A DNA stretch of 64,000 nt from Francisella endosymbiont of Ornithodoros moubata (GCA_002095075.2 LVCE01000005.1:1-64000); one strand, 5' to 3'. Shown: positions 48,443 to 57,992, counted from the stretch's first letter. Translations and numbers: made by a program. Notes: generated by a model from the sequence alone, not told the origin.

Positions 48443-49975
48443 ATGCACAATAATTACGATATTATAATAATTGGTGGTGGCGCAACTGGCTTTGGTTGTG
48501 CTATTGAGGCAGTTTCTCGAGGTTACCAAACTCTGATTTTAGAAGCGAGTGATTTTGGTAAAGGAACCTCTTCGAAGTCAACAAAACTGATTCATGGTGG
48601 TTTAAGATATTTAGAGAATTTTGACTTTGCTTTAGTTAAAGAAGGTCTTGAAGAGAGATTCTCTTTTTTACATAATGCGCCACATCTGACACATAAACAA
48701 TCTTATCTTATTCCAACACGTAGCTATTTTGAGACTATTAAATATACTATTGGTGTTAAGCTTTATGAGTTTTTATCAGGTAAATATAAGATTGGCAAAA
48801 GTTATAATCTAAATAAACAACAAACGCTTAAAGAGCTCCCTAATATAGATGCCGCAAAACTAAAAAAAAGCTTAGTTTACTACGATGGGCAGTTTGATGA
48901 TACTCGCCTTTTGATCTCTTTGATGAAAACTTTTGAGGCAAATGGTAGTACAGCGCTTAATTATCATCAAGTTGAAAAAATATATAGCTCAACTAATTCA
49001 AAATTAGATACTGTTAAGGTTATTGATGTTTTAAACGGTGAGTACAAAGAATTCACAGCTAAACATATAATCAATGCTACAGGTACATTTAGTGATAAAA
49101 CTATAAGTCTGGCAAATCAGCAAGATGCACATAACTATGTTTCTGTCGCACAGGGAACCCATATTGTTTTTGCTAGGGATAAGTTTCCAACTGAACATGC
49201 GATTTTGATACCTGAGACTGAGGATGGTCGCGTATTGTTTATCTTGCCATGGCATAATCACCTAATAGTTGGTACTACTGATATTAAAAAAGAAACACCA
49301 AGTCTTGAGCCGAAAGCTGATAAATCGGAGATAGACTTTATATTAGAGACTTTCAACCAATATGCTAAAGACAAAGCAACTATTGCAGATATTAAATCAG
49401 TTTACTGTGGTCAGCGTCCTTTAGTAACTCCAAGAAAAGCTAAAAATTCTGCGAAAATATCGCGTAAGCATGAAATTGTTGAGTCAAAAGATGGCTTAAT
49501 TACGGTTGTTGGAGGTAAGTGGACTATTTTTAGAAGAATGGGTCAAGATACTCTTGATTATATTGAAACTAAGAAAATTGCACTAAAAACCTCAAAAACA
49601 TCAGATCAATTACTTATCGACGCTATTGAACCTAAAGAAAGTTATCCACTAAAAGTTTATGGCAAAAATGCTAAAGATATCAAAAATATTCAAAATGAGC
49701 TTAATAATTTTGAACTTTTAGCTAGAGGTTTGCCATACTATCAAGCAGAAGTTATATATCACGTTAGACATGAAAAAGCTAAAACTGTTGAAGATGTCCT
49801 TGCGCGTCGAACTAGAGCAGCATTTTTTGATATCAAAACAAGTATTGATGCCGCGCCAATAGTAGCTAGGCTTATGGCAAAAGAGCTTGGTAAAGATCAA
49901 GCTTGGCAAAACCAGGAAATTGAAAGTTTCATAGAGTTTTCTAAAAACTTTAATGTTGAAGAGTTGTATAAGTAG
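48443..49975 (+). CDS. glpD: Aerobic glycerol-3-phosphate dehydrogenase
   Basis: GlpD oxidises glycerol-3-phosphate to dihydroxyacetone phosphate and reduces quinone at the membrane. The 510-residue FAD protein has the dinucleotide motif IIIGGGATGFG, the GTSSKSTKLIHGGLRYLENF segment, VIDVLNGEYKEF in the substrate half, GTTDIKKETPSL and VGGKWTIFRRM. It begins four bases after glpK, so the two are cotranscribed. The frame is intact. Its electrons feed the same quinone pool as the bd oxidase at 12-14 kb. Confidence 0.96.
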   Translation: MHNNYDIIIIGGGATGFGCAIEAVSRGYQTLILEASDFGKGTSSKSTKLIHGGLRYLENFDFALVKEGLEERFSFLHNAPHLTHKQSYLIPTRSYFETIKYTIGVKLYEFLSGKYKIGKSYNLNKQQTLKELPNIDAAKLKKSLVYYDGQFDDTRLLISLMKTFEANGSTALNYHQVEKIYSSTNSKLDTVKVIDVLNGEYKEFTAKHIINATGTFSDKTISLANQQDAHNYVSVAQGTHIVFARDKFPTEHAILIPETEDGRVLFILPWHNHLIVGTTDIKKETPSLEPKADKSEIDFILETFNQYAKDKATIADIKSVYCGQRPLVTPRKAKNSAKISRKHEIVESKDGLITVVGGKWTIFRRMGQDTLDYIETKKIALKTSKTSDQLLIDAIEPKESYPLKVYGKNAKDIKNIQNELNNFELLARGLPYYQAEVIYHVRHEKAKTVEDVLARRTRAAFFDIKTSIDAAPIVARLMAKELGKDQAWQNQEIESFIEFSKNFNVEELYK

Positions 49976-49984
49976 AGGAAGTTT

Positions 49985-50753
49985 ATGTTAACAGCATGTA
50001 TTGCAGAAGTAATAGGCACAATGTTACTTATCCTTTTGGGTAACGGTGTTGTTGCTGGTGTAGTTTTGAATAAGACAAAAGCACATAATGGTGGCTGGAT
50101 AGTTATTACATTTGCTTGGGGGTCTTGCTGTTTTTATCGGTGTGTTAGTTGCTAGACCTATTAGTGGTGCGCATATTAATCCTGCTGTGACATTAGCTCT
50201 AGCTCTTGCGGGTAAGTTTTCATGGGCTTAGGTGTTACCATTTATCATAAGCCATATTATAGGAGCTATGCTTGGTCAACTATTAGTTTGGATTATGTAT
50301 TACCCACATTATTCAGCTACTGATAATCCTGAGCTAAAACTAGCAACTTGCTGTACATCACCGGCAATTAAGCATTTTCCAGCAAATTTTGCCAGTGAAG
50401 TAATAGGAACATTTGTTCTAGTTTTAGCTATTTTGACTATGCATGGGGTTGTTGTTCAGGTTGGTAATCATAATATAATTACAGCCTATCCAATTTATAT
50501 GGGAGCTTTAGGAGGTATTCCCGTGGCATTTGTGGTTGTTGTAATTGGTATGTCTTTAGGTGGAACTACAGGCTATGCAATCAATCCAGCTAGAAATTTT
50601 GGTGCAAGACTATTTTATGCTATTATGCCAATAAAAGGAAAAGGTTCTTCACAATGGAGTTATGCTTGGATACCAGTAGTTGGCCCTATGTGTGGAAGTG
50701 TAATTGCTACAGCTTTTTATCTATTACTAAAGGCAGAGGGGTTTTTTAGAGTA
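49985..50753 (+). pseudogene. glpF: Glycerol facilitator GlpF, frameshift and stop
   Basis: GlpF is the aquaglyceroporin that lets glycerol in. ATG at 49985, behind an AGAGGAAG site, starts [20 protein letters not shown]. An extra G in the run TTGGGGG near 50118 shifts the frame just before the first NPA-type loop, which the next frame shows as ISGAHINPAVTL. A TAG at 50227-50229 then replaces a Gln codon in FSWA-VLPF. The second half, from 50232, is intact with TTGYAINPARNFGARLF. It runs in frame without a stop into the next protein, so a fused open frame of 412 codons exists. Confidence 0.87.
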
Positions 50754-51470
50754 ATGTGTGAAATAACTTTTATACCGCTACTTGCAGATGATGTTCTGAG
50801 GTTGTTTATTTCTTTTATTTTATTCTTATGTTGCGTGATTCTAAGTTATATTTTTGCTAGGAAAAAGCCTTGGGATATTGCTTTTTGGATTTGTTTTTCA
50901 ATATTTTTATTTATCTTAGGTGGTTATAGTTATAGTTATAGTTATGGTTATGTTATTAATCGTATCTATCTGGAAAATACTTTTTCATATGATGGTTTTA
51001 TTTCTGGAGCTGCTTTTATAACAGTTTGTGGACTGTTATTTTCAAGAAGAAGGTATGTTGATTTTGCTAATACCTTTGTAAGTAAAAATACAGCTATTTT
51101 ATTTGCAACTTTTCTTGTTTTTGCTTCCATTTATATTTTAACGATAAGATATAATTTAGGTTGTGTTGAAGAGCTTCATCAGTTTTTTATAGATGCATTA
51201 CAGATAGTTATTTATCCTTTGTTATTTTTGTTTGCTATCTCAGCTTTTTTATATAGATTTGCCATATGTTTATCTGCGTTTGCTGTAAGTATGGCTTTAT
51301 TTATAATAGAAAATATTTTACTTATATTTCATGCAATAGTAGCTCATGATCAATATGATATAATATTTGAAGAGTTATTGTTTGCGATTATATCTATAGT
51401 CTTAAGTATCATATCGGTGTATATGCTCACTAGAGCAAAAAGGATATATAAGGAAAATAAAGATGTTTGA
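50754..51470 (+). CDS. Multi-pass inner membrane protein of unknown function
   Basis: An integral membrane protein of 238 residues if it starts at the ATG at 50754, which has a GCAGAGGGG site about ten bases before it. Six to seven predicted helices are spread over the length (FISFILFLCCVILSYIF, IAFWICFSIFLFILGG and others), with a repeated YSYSYSYGY stretch between helices. In this strain its frame is joined to the end of GlpF. In an intact genome it is probably a separate gene after glpF. I do not recognise the family. It overlaps the mscS-like gene by seven bases. Confidence 0.5.
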   Translation: MCEITFIPLLADDVLRLFISFILFLCCVILSYIFARKKPWDIAFWICFSIFLFILGGYSYSYSYGYVINRIYLENTFSYDGFISGAAFITVCGLLFSRRRYVDFANTFVSKNTAILFATFLVFASIYILTIRYNLGCVEELHQFFIDALQIVIYPLLFLFAISAFLYRFAICLSAFAVSMALFIIENILLIFHAIVAHDQYDIIFEELLFAIISIVLSIISVYMLTRAKRIYKENKDV

Positions 51471-51961
51471 TAAGGTAATTAATGGTAGTTCATTTTTTTG
51501 TTAACCTTTTGGTTGTTGTTGTTATTTTGGTTGTCGGTCTCTGGATATCTAAACATATAAAGTCTTTTGTGTATAACTTGTTGAAAGAATATGACAAAAC
51601 AGTATCACAATTTTTAGCTAGTCTAGTTTATACAATATTTTTAGTGCTTGTGGTTGTGATTGTTTTGGCGAAGTTGGGTGTGCCGATATCCCCTGTTACA
51701 GGCGTTCTAACGGGTATAGTTTTTGGTATCTCAATGTCACTAAAGACGTCTTATAATGCTATTGCCTCTGGTATCATGTTGATATTTAGTAAGCCTTTTG
51801 AAGTTGGTGAAAAAGTCGATTTGGGTGGTGTCGAAGGTACTGTTAAATCAATAGGTTTTTTATATACTAAGCTTGATGATAACGATGGTAATGAAATTGT
51901 AATTTCAAATAGTATTGTTATGTCTAAAGTAATTACTAGGTTTACTCAAGCAGATAAATAA
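51464..51961 (+). CDS. Short MscS-family mechanosensitive channel, possible 5' frameshift
   Basis: MscS channels open under membrane tension to protect against osmotic shock. The frame from ATG 51482 gives a first helix ([14 protein letters not shown]), a second ([19 protein letters not shown]), the pore helix [16 protein letters not shown] with glycine-rich faces, and the beta domain ([39 protein letters not shown]), ending at 51961. The usual carboxy-terminal alpha-beta domain is missing. A better N-terminus ([10 protein letters not shown]) starts at 51464, but a run of seven T residues near 51496 puts it out of frame. The first half may therefore be broken, or translation may start at 51482. 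Confidence 0.62.
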
Positions 51962-51962
51962 A

Positions 51963-53255
51963 CGCAAAAAAGCTTCTTTCTTCAGAGAAACTCTATTTAC
52001 CTAATGGTCAAAAGATAGTTCTCAACCAGCAACAATTAGAAGCGGTAACTCAAATAAATGAATTTCTCAAAAGTGAAGATTGTTATTTTTTGTTATCAGG
52101 TTTTACTGGTACTAGCAAAACTACTGTGTTAAAAAAAATTCTCAATGAATATCCTAAAAGCTATAGTATCTGCCCCTACACGTAAAGCCAATGCTATTAT
52201 ATCCCAAGTAATAGCTACACAAGGCTATACTATTCACTCGTTGTTAGGTTTGCAACCAGATAAATTTAGAAGATTTTAATCCAAATGATCCAGTGTTTGG
52301 ACAGATCAAAAAAAGCGACTATCTGAAACTATAATCTTGTTGTCATAGATGAAGCAAGTATGGTAAATGCAGCGCTCTTTGAGCTTAAAAATAGCTATGA
52401 TCTAACAAAGTTGATGCGTCAGGCAAAAGTGATAATCCATTAGCACCATTAAGCTAACAACTTCACCAAATCAATAATGAATTACCAGAATTTTTAATTT
52501 AAAAGCAAACTCTTAAGTAAAGCAGCAGGGGAATACTTTTTGTAAATTCAAACCAAGAGTTCCGTGAGAAATTAACCGAAGCATTTGGTTCTAGTTACGC
52601 AAAAACTGATCCGAATTATGCTAAATTGATAGCTTGGCGTAAAAAACTATGATGCAATCAAATCGGATCATCAGAGATTTGGTGTTTGGTGAGGATGTAA
52701 GACTTATTGAAAAAGATAATATATTAACAGATTATCGAGCGATAAAAGCTAATTCAAAAGAAGTTTTTCTGATAAATAACTGTATAGATTATAAAGTGGT
52801 GGATGTATCTGAAAGGCAAAAGAACACAAATGGATTATATGGTTATACAGTGAGTATTTTAGAAAAAGCAAAAATATTTAAAGTTTTCAATGAGAAATAT
52901 ATTTTTGTGATAGATTCTCAAGATGAAACTAATTTGCATGGCTATGCAGAAATACATGATAACTTATTGGCAATTGCAAGATCTGATAAATTATTGAATA
53001 CATATTACGAATTTCGTAAAAATAACCTATTGTTGATTGATATTTAATAGCTACCGTAATGGTAGACCTAGATCTAAGAACAATTTATTAAAAAGGATCT
53101 TGATTATGGTTTTGCTGTTACAGCGCATAAGGCACAAGGTTCAACGATAATAAGGTATTTGTACTACTTTAAAGGATATTCAGTTAAATACAAATATCAG
53201 TGAAAGAAATCAGATCCTTTATGTTGTAATGACTAGAGCAAAAAATTATCAATAG
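51963..53255 (+). pseudogene. RecD-like superfamily 1 helicase, degraded
   Basis: Pieces match a RecD/Dda-type helicase. They are VLNQQQLEAVTQINEFL, a Walker A reading FTGTSKTTVLKK, IVSAPTRKANAII, HSLLGLQPDKF, a Walker B reading VVIDEASMVNAALF near 52342, RQAKVDNPL, the intact middle frame 52649-53047, and the C-terminal helicase motif AVTAHKAQGST near 53110, then VVMTRAK. There are at least six shifts or stops: after Walker A, before VVIDEAS, near 52400, 52530 and 53048, and near the end, where an A-run loses one base. The start is not identifiable. It is non-functional. Confidence 0.75.
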
Positions 53256-53349
53256 TTTTATTTATATTTAGGCATAGTAGGATAAGAATAGTTTTTTTAT
53301 AAAACACTATTGTATATATGCGAAAGGTAAACAATAAGTGTAAAAAAGC

Positions 53350-53378
53350 TTGATTTTTAGTCAAATAAACTTTATAGT
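53350..53378 (+). promoter_or_regulatory. Promoter of the tRNA-tuf operon
   Basis: TTGATT at 53350-53355 and TATAGT at 53373-53378 are 17 bases apart, which is ideal sigma-70 spacing, and lie 17 bases before the tRNA-Tyr gene. This fits a strong stable-RNA promoter driving tRNA-Tyr, tRNA-Gly, tRNA-Thr and tuf. Confidence 0.6.
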
Positions 53379-53395
53379 TACCTAAAAGTTTTAGG

Positions 53396-53480
53396 GGAGG
53401 GATTCCCGAGCGGCCAAAGGGATCAGACTGTAAATCTGACGGCTCAGCCTTCGCAGGTTCGAATCCTGCTCCCTCCACCA
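53396..53480 (+). tRNA. tRNA-Tyr (anticodon GTA)
   Basis: An 85-nt class II tRNA. The acceptor GGAGGGA pairs with TCCCTCC, the anticodon loop CTGTAAA gives GTA, and there is a long variable arm and an encoded CCA. It is the first gene of a tRNA-Tyr, tRNA-Gly, tRNA-Thr, tuf cluster, the order also seen in E. coli tufB. Confidence 0.96.
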
Positions 53481-53481
53481 T

Positions 53482-53555
53482 GCGGGTGTAGTTCAATGGT
53501 AGAACTCCGGCCTTCCAAGCCGATAGCGTGGGTTCGATTCCCATCACCCGCTCCA
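53482..53555 (+). tRNA. tRNA-Gly (anticodon TCC)
   Basis: A 74-nt tRNA with acceptor GCGGGTG pairing with CACCCGC, anticodon loop CTTCCAA (TCC) and encoded CCA. It starts two bases after tRNA-Tyr ends. Confidence 0.95.
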
Positions 53556-53582
53556 CCTTAAACTATTTTATAAAATATATAA

Positions 53583-53658
<76 letters not shown>

Positions 53659-53702
53659 TATTTAAAGTTTTTTGTTTTTTGTTGAAAAAAATGGAGTAAA
53701 AA

Positions 53703-54887
53703 ATGACTAAAGAAAAATTTGAGCGTTCGAAGCCGCACGTAAACGTAGGTACAATCGGTCACGTTGACCATGGTAAGACTACTCTTACTGCAGCTATTAC
53801 AAAAGTTATGGCTGAGAAAAACGGTGGTTCAGCACGTAACTTTGATGAGATCGATAGTGCACCAGAAGAAAAAGCGCGTGGTATTACTATCAATACTTCT
53901 CATGTTGAGTATGAGTCTTCTAATAGACACTATGCTCATGTTGACTGTCCAGGTCACGCTGACTATGTCAAGAATATGATTACTGGAGCTGCTCAGATGG
54001 ATGGAGCTATTCTTGTATGTTCTGCTGCTGATGGTCCTATGCCTCAAACTCGTGAGCACATACTACTTTCTCGTCAAGTTGGTGTACCTAAGATCGTTGT
54101 TTTCTTAAACAAGTGTGACATGGTAGATGACGAAGAGTTATTAGAATTAGTTGAGATGGAAGTTCGTGAGCTTCTTGATCAGTACGAGTTCCTTGGTGAC
54201 GATACTCCAGTAGTTATGGGTTCTGCACTTAAAGCTATTGAAGGTGAAGAGCAATATGTTGAGAAGATTGTTGAGCTAGTTCAAGCTATGGATGACTATA
54301 TACCAGCTCCAGAGCGTGATACTGAGAAGCCATTCATTCTTCCAATTGAAGATGTATTCTCAATATCTGGTCGTGGTACTGTTGTAACAGGTCGTATTGA
54401 GCGTGGTGTTATAAACGTTGGTGATGAAGTTGAAGTTGTTGGTATCCGCCCAACTCAAAAAACTACTGTAACTGGTGTTGAAATGTTCCGTAAACTTCTA
54501 GATAGAGGGGAAGCTGGTGATAACGTTGGTATCCTAGTTCGTGGTCTTAAGAGAGATGACGTTGAGCGAGGACAAGTATTATGTAAGCCAGGTTCAATTA
54601 AACCACATACTAAGTTTGAAGCTGAAGTTTATGTATTATCTAAAGAAGAAGGTGGTAGACATACTCCTTTCTTCAAAGGGTATAGACCTCAGTTCTACTT
54701 CCGTACTACAGACATTACTGGAGCAGTTGAGCTTCCAGAGGGTGTAGAAATGGTTATGCCTGGTGATAACGTTAAGATGACTATTACTCTAATCAATCCA
54801 ATCGCGATGGACGAAGGTTTACGGTTCGCAATCCGTGAGGGTGGTAGAACAGTAGGTGCTGGTGTTGTTACTAGAATTATTGAGTAA
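53703..54887 (+). CDS. tuf: Elongation factor Tu
   Basis: EF-Tu brings aminoacyl-tRNA to the ribosome. The 394-residue GTPase has [10 protein letters not shown] (Lys25), the switch region [32 protein letters not shown] and SALKA, then domains 2 and 3 ([38 protein letters not shown]). It is preceded by three tRNA genes and followed by tRNA-Trp, secE and nusG, the conserved tufB context. The codon choice is more GC-rich than neighbours, as expected for a highly expressed gene. The kirromycin-site region looks normal. Confidence 0.98.
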   Translation: MTKEKFERSKPHVNVGTIGHVDHGKTTLTAAITKVMAEKNGGSARNFDEIDSAPEEKARGITINTSHVEYESSNRHYAHVDCPGHADYVKNMITGAAQMDGAILVCSAADGPMPQTREHILLSRQVGVPKIVVFLNKCDMVDDEELLELVEMEVRELLDQYEFLGDDTPVVMGSALKAIEGEEQYVEKIVELVQAMDDYIPAPERDTEKPFILPIEDVFSISGRGTVVTGRIERGVINVGDEVEVVGIRPTQKTTVTGVEMFRKLLDRGEAGDNVGILVRGLKRDDVERGQVLCKPGSIKPHTKFEAEVYVLSKEEGGRHTPFFKGYRPQFYFRTTDITGAVELPEGVEMVMPGDNVKMTITLINPIAMDEGLRFAIREGGRTVGAGVVTRIIE

Positions 54888-54906
54888 TTGATAGTTACTA
54901 GTATTT

Positions 54907-54982
54907 AGGTCAGTAGTTCAACTGGTAGAGCAGCGGTCTCCAAAACCGCAAGTTGGGGGTTCGAGTCCCTCCTGGCCTGCCA
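54907..54982 (+). tRNA. tRNA-Trp (anticodon CCA)
   Basis: A 76-nt tRNA with acceptor AGGTCAG pairing with CTGGCCT (one wobble), anticodon loop CTCCAAA (CCA), discriminator G and encoded CCA. It lies 19 bases after tuf, where many gammaproteobacteria keep trpT between tufB and secE. Confidence 0.95.
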
Positions 54983-54991
54983 CATAATTAA

Positions 54992-55026
54992 GGCAGTGTT
55001 GTAATTTTTGCAGCACTGCCTTTTTT
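54992..55026 (+). terminator. Rho-independent terminator after tRNA-Trp
   Basis: GGCAGTGTTG at 54992-55001 pairs with CAGCACTGCC at 55011-55020, with one G-U pair and a nine-base loop, followed by TTTTTT. It would end the tRNA-tuf-tRNA-Trp transcript before secE. Confidence 0.8.
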
Positions 55027-55118
55027 ATTTTCTTGATATTATATTCTCTGTATGTTATTTTATAGGCTACATTTATAATTTCCCTGTGTATAAAGTTACT
55101 TTTTTGAAGGATTGTTTT

Positions 55119-55550
55119 GTGAAAAAGAATCAAGGTTTTAATAATAACAAAGTATGGATAAGTGGAGCTATAAAGACCACTGAAGTTAAGAAAATCTCTA
55201 AATCTAACAATTTAATGTTATGGTTGGCTGTGGTGACAATCATTGTTTTAGGTGTTGCTGCTACAATGTATTCGGATGTTTTAGGTGATAGTTATAGTAC
55301 TTATAATACATCTTTAGCAGTGATTGTTGTACTACTTGCTGTTGTTGTGGCTAGGTTTACAAACCAGGGACGTAGTTTCTGGGCATTTTTCCAAGCTTCA
55401 AGACTTGAGTTGGCAAAAGTTGTGTGGCCTACACGTAAGGAGACAATGACTATCTCTGTGATGGTGATAGTTGTGGTAATGATTTTTGCACTGATAATAT
55501 CTTTATTTGGTGTTATATTTGAAAATTTTATTCAGTATTTTCTGAGTTAA
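55119..55550 (+). CDS. secE: Preprotein translocase subunit SecE
   Basis: SecE is the essential clamp of the SecYEG channel. I choose the GTG at 55119, which follows GAAGGA at the right spacing. It gives 143 residues; upstream starts back to 55008 lie inside the terminator. There are three helices (LMLWLAVVTIIVLGV, TSLAVIVVLLAVVV, ISVMVIVVVMIFALIISL), the E. coli-type layout, and the conserved cytoplasmic FFQASRLELAKVVWPTRKET segment. nusG follows after 16 bases, the normal secE-nusG pair. Confidence 0.93.
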   Translation: MKKNQGFNNNKVWISGAIKTTEVKKISKSNNLMLWLAVVTIIVLGVAATMYSDVLGDSYSTYNTSLAVIVVLLAVVVARFTNQGRSFWAFFQASRLELAKVVWPTRKETMTISVMVIVVVMIFALIISLFGVIFENFIQYFLS

Positions 55551-55566
55551 TAAAGGGATATAAAAT

Positions 55567-56100
55567 ATGCTTTGGTACGTTGTGCAGGTGCACTCAGGTT
55601 ACGAAAAGAGAGTGAAAACTCAGCTTGAAGAAAATATAGAAATAGCTGGATTGAAAAATAACTTTGGTAGGATTCTTGTTCCTACTGAAAATGTGGTTGA
55701 GATGAAAGGTGGTCAAAAGCGTAAGAGTGAAAGAAAATATTTCCCAGGTTATATTTTGATTGAGGTAGATCTAACTACTGATGCTTGGAACCTTGTTAAA
55801 TCAGTTCCACGTGTTTTAACAGTGATTGGTTCTAAGGGTAAGCCAATACCTTTGAGTAAACTAGAGGTAGAAAGAATACTTGAATTTGTCGAAGGAAGTA
55901 AATCTACTATAGAACCAAGATTAAGAAAAACTTATCATGTTGGTGAGGTCGTGCGAGTTCTAGAAGGACCATTTAACGACTTTACTGGTGTTATTGAAGA
56001 AGTTAACTATGAGAAGTCAAGATTAAGGATTGCAGTGTCTATTTTTGGTAGATCTACACCTGTTGAGCTTGAATTTTCACAAGTTGAAAAAGAGTTTTAG
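55567..56100 (+). CDS. nusG: Transcription termination/antitermination protein NusG
   Basis: NusG binds RNA polymerase and Rho or the ribosome. The 177-residue protein has the N-terminal NGN domain (WYVVQVHSGYEKRVKTQL, KYFPGYILIEVDL, VPRVLTVIG) and the C-terminal KOW domain (VVRVLEGPFNDFTGVIEEVN). The position between secE and rplK is universal in gammaproteobacteria. The frame is intact. Confidence 0.96.
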   Translation: MLWYVVQVHSGYEKRVKTQLEENIEIAGLKNNFGRILVPTENVVEMKGGQKRKSERKYFPGYILIEVDLTTDAWNLVKSVPRVLTVIGSKGKPIPLSKLEVERILEFVEGSKSTIEPRLRKTYHVGEVVRVLEGPFNDFTGVIEEVNYEKSRLRIAVSIFGRSTPVELEFSQVEKEF

Positions 56101-56168
56101 TATTAAGTTAAGATATTGGGGAGCTTATATTGGTTTATAAGTGCTATTAACCTAAATTTGGAGAAAAA

Positions 56169-56603
56169 ATGGCTAAGAAGAAAATAGAAACTATTATTAA
56201 GTTGCAAGTTGCAGCAGGAAAGGCTAACCCAAGTCCACCAATTGGACCAACGTTGGGTCAGCACGGTGTGAATATTATGGGATTCTGTAAGGAGTTTAAT
56301 GCTAAGACACAAGGTATGGAGCCAGGTATGCCGATACCGGTAGAAATATCTGTATATAGTGATCGTAGTTTTATATTTGAAATGAAGACATCACCTGCTT
56401 CTTACTTAATTAAGAAAGCAATTAATGTAAAATCAGGTTCATCAAAACCTTCTAAAGAGTTGGTTGGTACTATAACTCGTGCGCAATTAGAAGAGATTGC
56501 AAAAGTTAAAGATCCTGATCTAACAGCTGCTGATTTAGATGCTGCTGTAAGAATTATTGCTGGTTCTGCTCGTAGTATGGGCGTAAAAGTAGAAGGGGTT
56601 TAA
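56169..56603 (+). CDS. rplK: 50S ribosomal protein L11
   Basis: L11 forms the GTPase-associated centre and the stringent-response trigger site with 23S rRNA. The 144-residue protein opens with [19 protein letters not shown], the proline-rich linker region, and has the rRNA-binding C-terminal domain ([29 protein letters not shown]). Its stop overlaps the first ATG of the rplA gene, so L11 and L1 are translationally coupled. Confidence 0.97.
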   Translation: MAKKKIETIIKLQVAAGKANPSPPIGPTLGQHGVNIMGFCKEFNAKTQGMEPGMPIPVEISVYSDRSFIFEMKTSPASYLIKKAINVKSGSSKPSKELVGTITRAQLEEIAKVKDPDLTAADLDAAVRIIAGSARSMGVKVEGV

Positions 56604-56605
56604 TG

Positions 56606-57301
56606 ATGGCTAAAGTTTCAAAAAGAATGAAAGAAATCTCAGCAAAAATTAATGCTGAGAAAAAGTATCCAGTATCAGAAGCTTTTTATCTTTTAAGAGA
56701 AGTTTCTTCTGTTAAGTTTGTTGAGTCTATAGATGTATCTGTAGCTCTTGGTGTAGATCCACGTAAATCTGATCAGGTTGTAAGAGGAGCTTCAGTTCTT
56801 CCTAATGGAACTGGTAAAACTGTTAGAGTAGCAGTTTTTGCAAAAGGTCCTGCAGCTGATGCAGCAAAAGTGGCGGGTGCTGATGTTGTTGGTATGGAAG
56901 ATTTAGCTGATGAAATTAAAAAGGGTAATATGAATTTTGATGTTGTAATTGCTTCTCCAGATTCTATGAGAGTGGTTGGACAACTAGGCCAAATTCTTGG
57001 TCCTAAAGGCCTTATGCCAAATCCTAAGGTTGGTACTGTAACTATGGATGTTGCTAAGGCTGTAACTGATGCTAAAGCAGGCCAGGTTAGATATAGAGTT
57101 GATAAGGCTGGTATAATTCATACTACAATCGGAAAAGTTAACTTTACTAGTGATGCACTTAAGCAAAACTTAGAGCAGTTATTAACTGATCTAAAAAAAG
57201 CTAAGCCAGCAGTATCTAAAGGTGTTTATCTGAAAAAAGTTTCTGTATCTAGTACAATGGGTCCGGGAATAAATGTTGACTTTTTAGATTTGAACATATA
57301 A
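56606..57301 (+). CDS. rplA: 50S ribosomal protein L1
   Basis: L1 builds the L1 stalk and in many bacteria represses its own operon. The frame has two adjacent ATGs at 56603 and 56606. I use the second, giving 231 residues starting [10 protein letters not shown] as in relatives; the first overlaps the rplK stop. The conserved parts are [20 protein letters not shown]-like sequence, GAD VVG in the middle domain, and [15 protein letters not shown]. The L10 leader RNA follows. Confidence 0.96.
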   Translation: MAKVSKRMKEISAKINAEKKYPVSEAFYLLREVSSVKFVESIDVSVALGVDPRKSDQVVRGASVLPNGTGKTVRVAVFAKGPAADAAKVAGADVVGMEDLADEIKKGNMNFDVVIASPDSMRVVGQLGQILGPKGLMPNPKVGTVTMDVAKAVTDAKAGQVRYRVDKAGIIHTTIGKVNFTSDALKQNLEQLLTDLKKAKPAVSKGVYLKKVSVSSTMGPGINVDFLDLNI

Positions 57302-57329
57302 AATGCTGCTTTACAATTTCTTTGGGTTG

Positions 57330-57440
57330 TATGTAAATGCAACGATCAAAGACCGTAGGAGCTAAGCTTGCTTGGCTTAATAATTATCCTACGCAGACGA
57401 TGTTGGCAACCTTTTTTGGTCTAAATATCGTGTTAATTAA
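57330..57440 (+). promoter_or_regulatory. L10 leader (rplJL autoregulatory mRNA element)
   Basis: The 170-base gap between rplA and rplJ is not empty. CGTAGGA at 57354-57360 pairs with TCCTACG at 57387-57393 around an inner hairpin (AAGC with GCTT). Flanking conserved-looking segments lie before it (57321-57350) and after (GCAGACGATGTTGGC, 57393-57407). This layout fits the L10 leader, where the L10-(L12)4 complex binds the mRNA and represses its own synthesis. Limits are approximate. Confidence 0.65.
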
Positions 57441-57473
57441 ATAAAGTGTGGACAATATAAATAAGGAGTCGAT

Positions 57474-57992
57474 ATGGCACTTAGAATAGAGGATAAAAAA
57501 GCAATTGTTGCTGAAGTTGCTGAACAAGTGTCCTCAGCATTGTCTGCAGCAGTAGCAGACTACCGTGGTTTGACTGTTAATGAAATGACTTCATTAAGAA
57601 AGCAAGCTCGTGAGTCTGGAGTTTATTTAAGAGTTGTGCGTAACAACTTAGCACGTTTAGCAATTAAAGGAACTGAATTGGAGTGTCTTGCTGATGCTCT
57701 TAAAGGTCCTCTTGTTCTTGCTCTTTCTATGTATGAGCCAGGTGTAGCAGCTAAGCTATTTAAAAACTTCCAAAAAGATCATAATGCTTTTGAAGTTAAG
57801 AATTTAGTCATGTCTGGTGAACTGTTTGGTCCTGAAAAGTTAGATGACTTTGCTAAGCTTCCTACTAGGGAAGAGGCACTTGCTACATTACTTAATGTTA
57901 TGCAAGCACCAGTTACTAAGTTTGTTCGTACTCTTAATGAGATTCCATCTCAGGCGGTACGAGTATTTGCTGCTGTTGGAGATAGTAAATAA
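57474..57992 (+). CDS. rplJ: 50S ribosomal protein L10
   Basis: L10 anchors the L7/L12 stalk to the 23S rRNA. The 172-residue protein begins LRIEDKKAIVAEVAEQ, has the VADYRGLTVNEMT and RVVRNNLARLA segments of the rRNA-binding domain and a C-terminal helix for L7/L12 dimers. It follows a good AGGAG site at 57465 and the L10 leader, and is followed after 59 bases by rplL. Confidence 0.96.
   Translation: MALRIEDKKAIVAEVAEQVSSALSAAVADYRGLTVNEMTSLRKQARESGVYLRVVRNNLARLAIKGTELECLADALKGPLVLALSMYEPGVAAKLFKNFQKDHNAFEVKNLVMSGELFGPEKLDDFAKLPTREEALATLLNVMQAPVTKFVRTLNEIPSQAVRVFAAVGDSK

Noticed and set aside
53233-53556. A minus-strand open frame of 107 codons over tRNA-Tyr and tRNA-Gly
   Set aside because: Its peptide (MGIEPTLSAWKAG type) is the well-known artefact of translating the antisense of tRNA genes.
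54918-55133. A minus-strand frame over tRNA-Trp and the terminator
   Set aside because: It is again antisense of a tRNA (GLEPPTCGFGDRCSTS type) and has no independent support.
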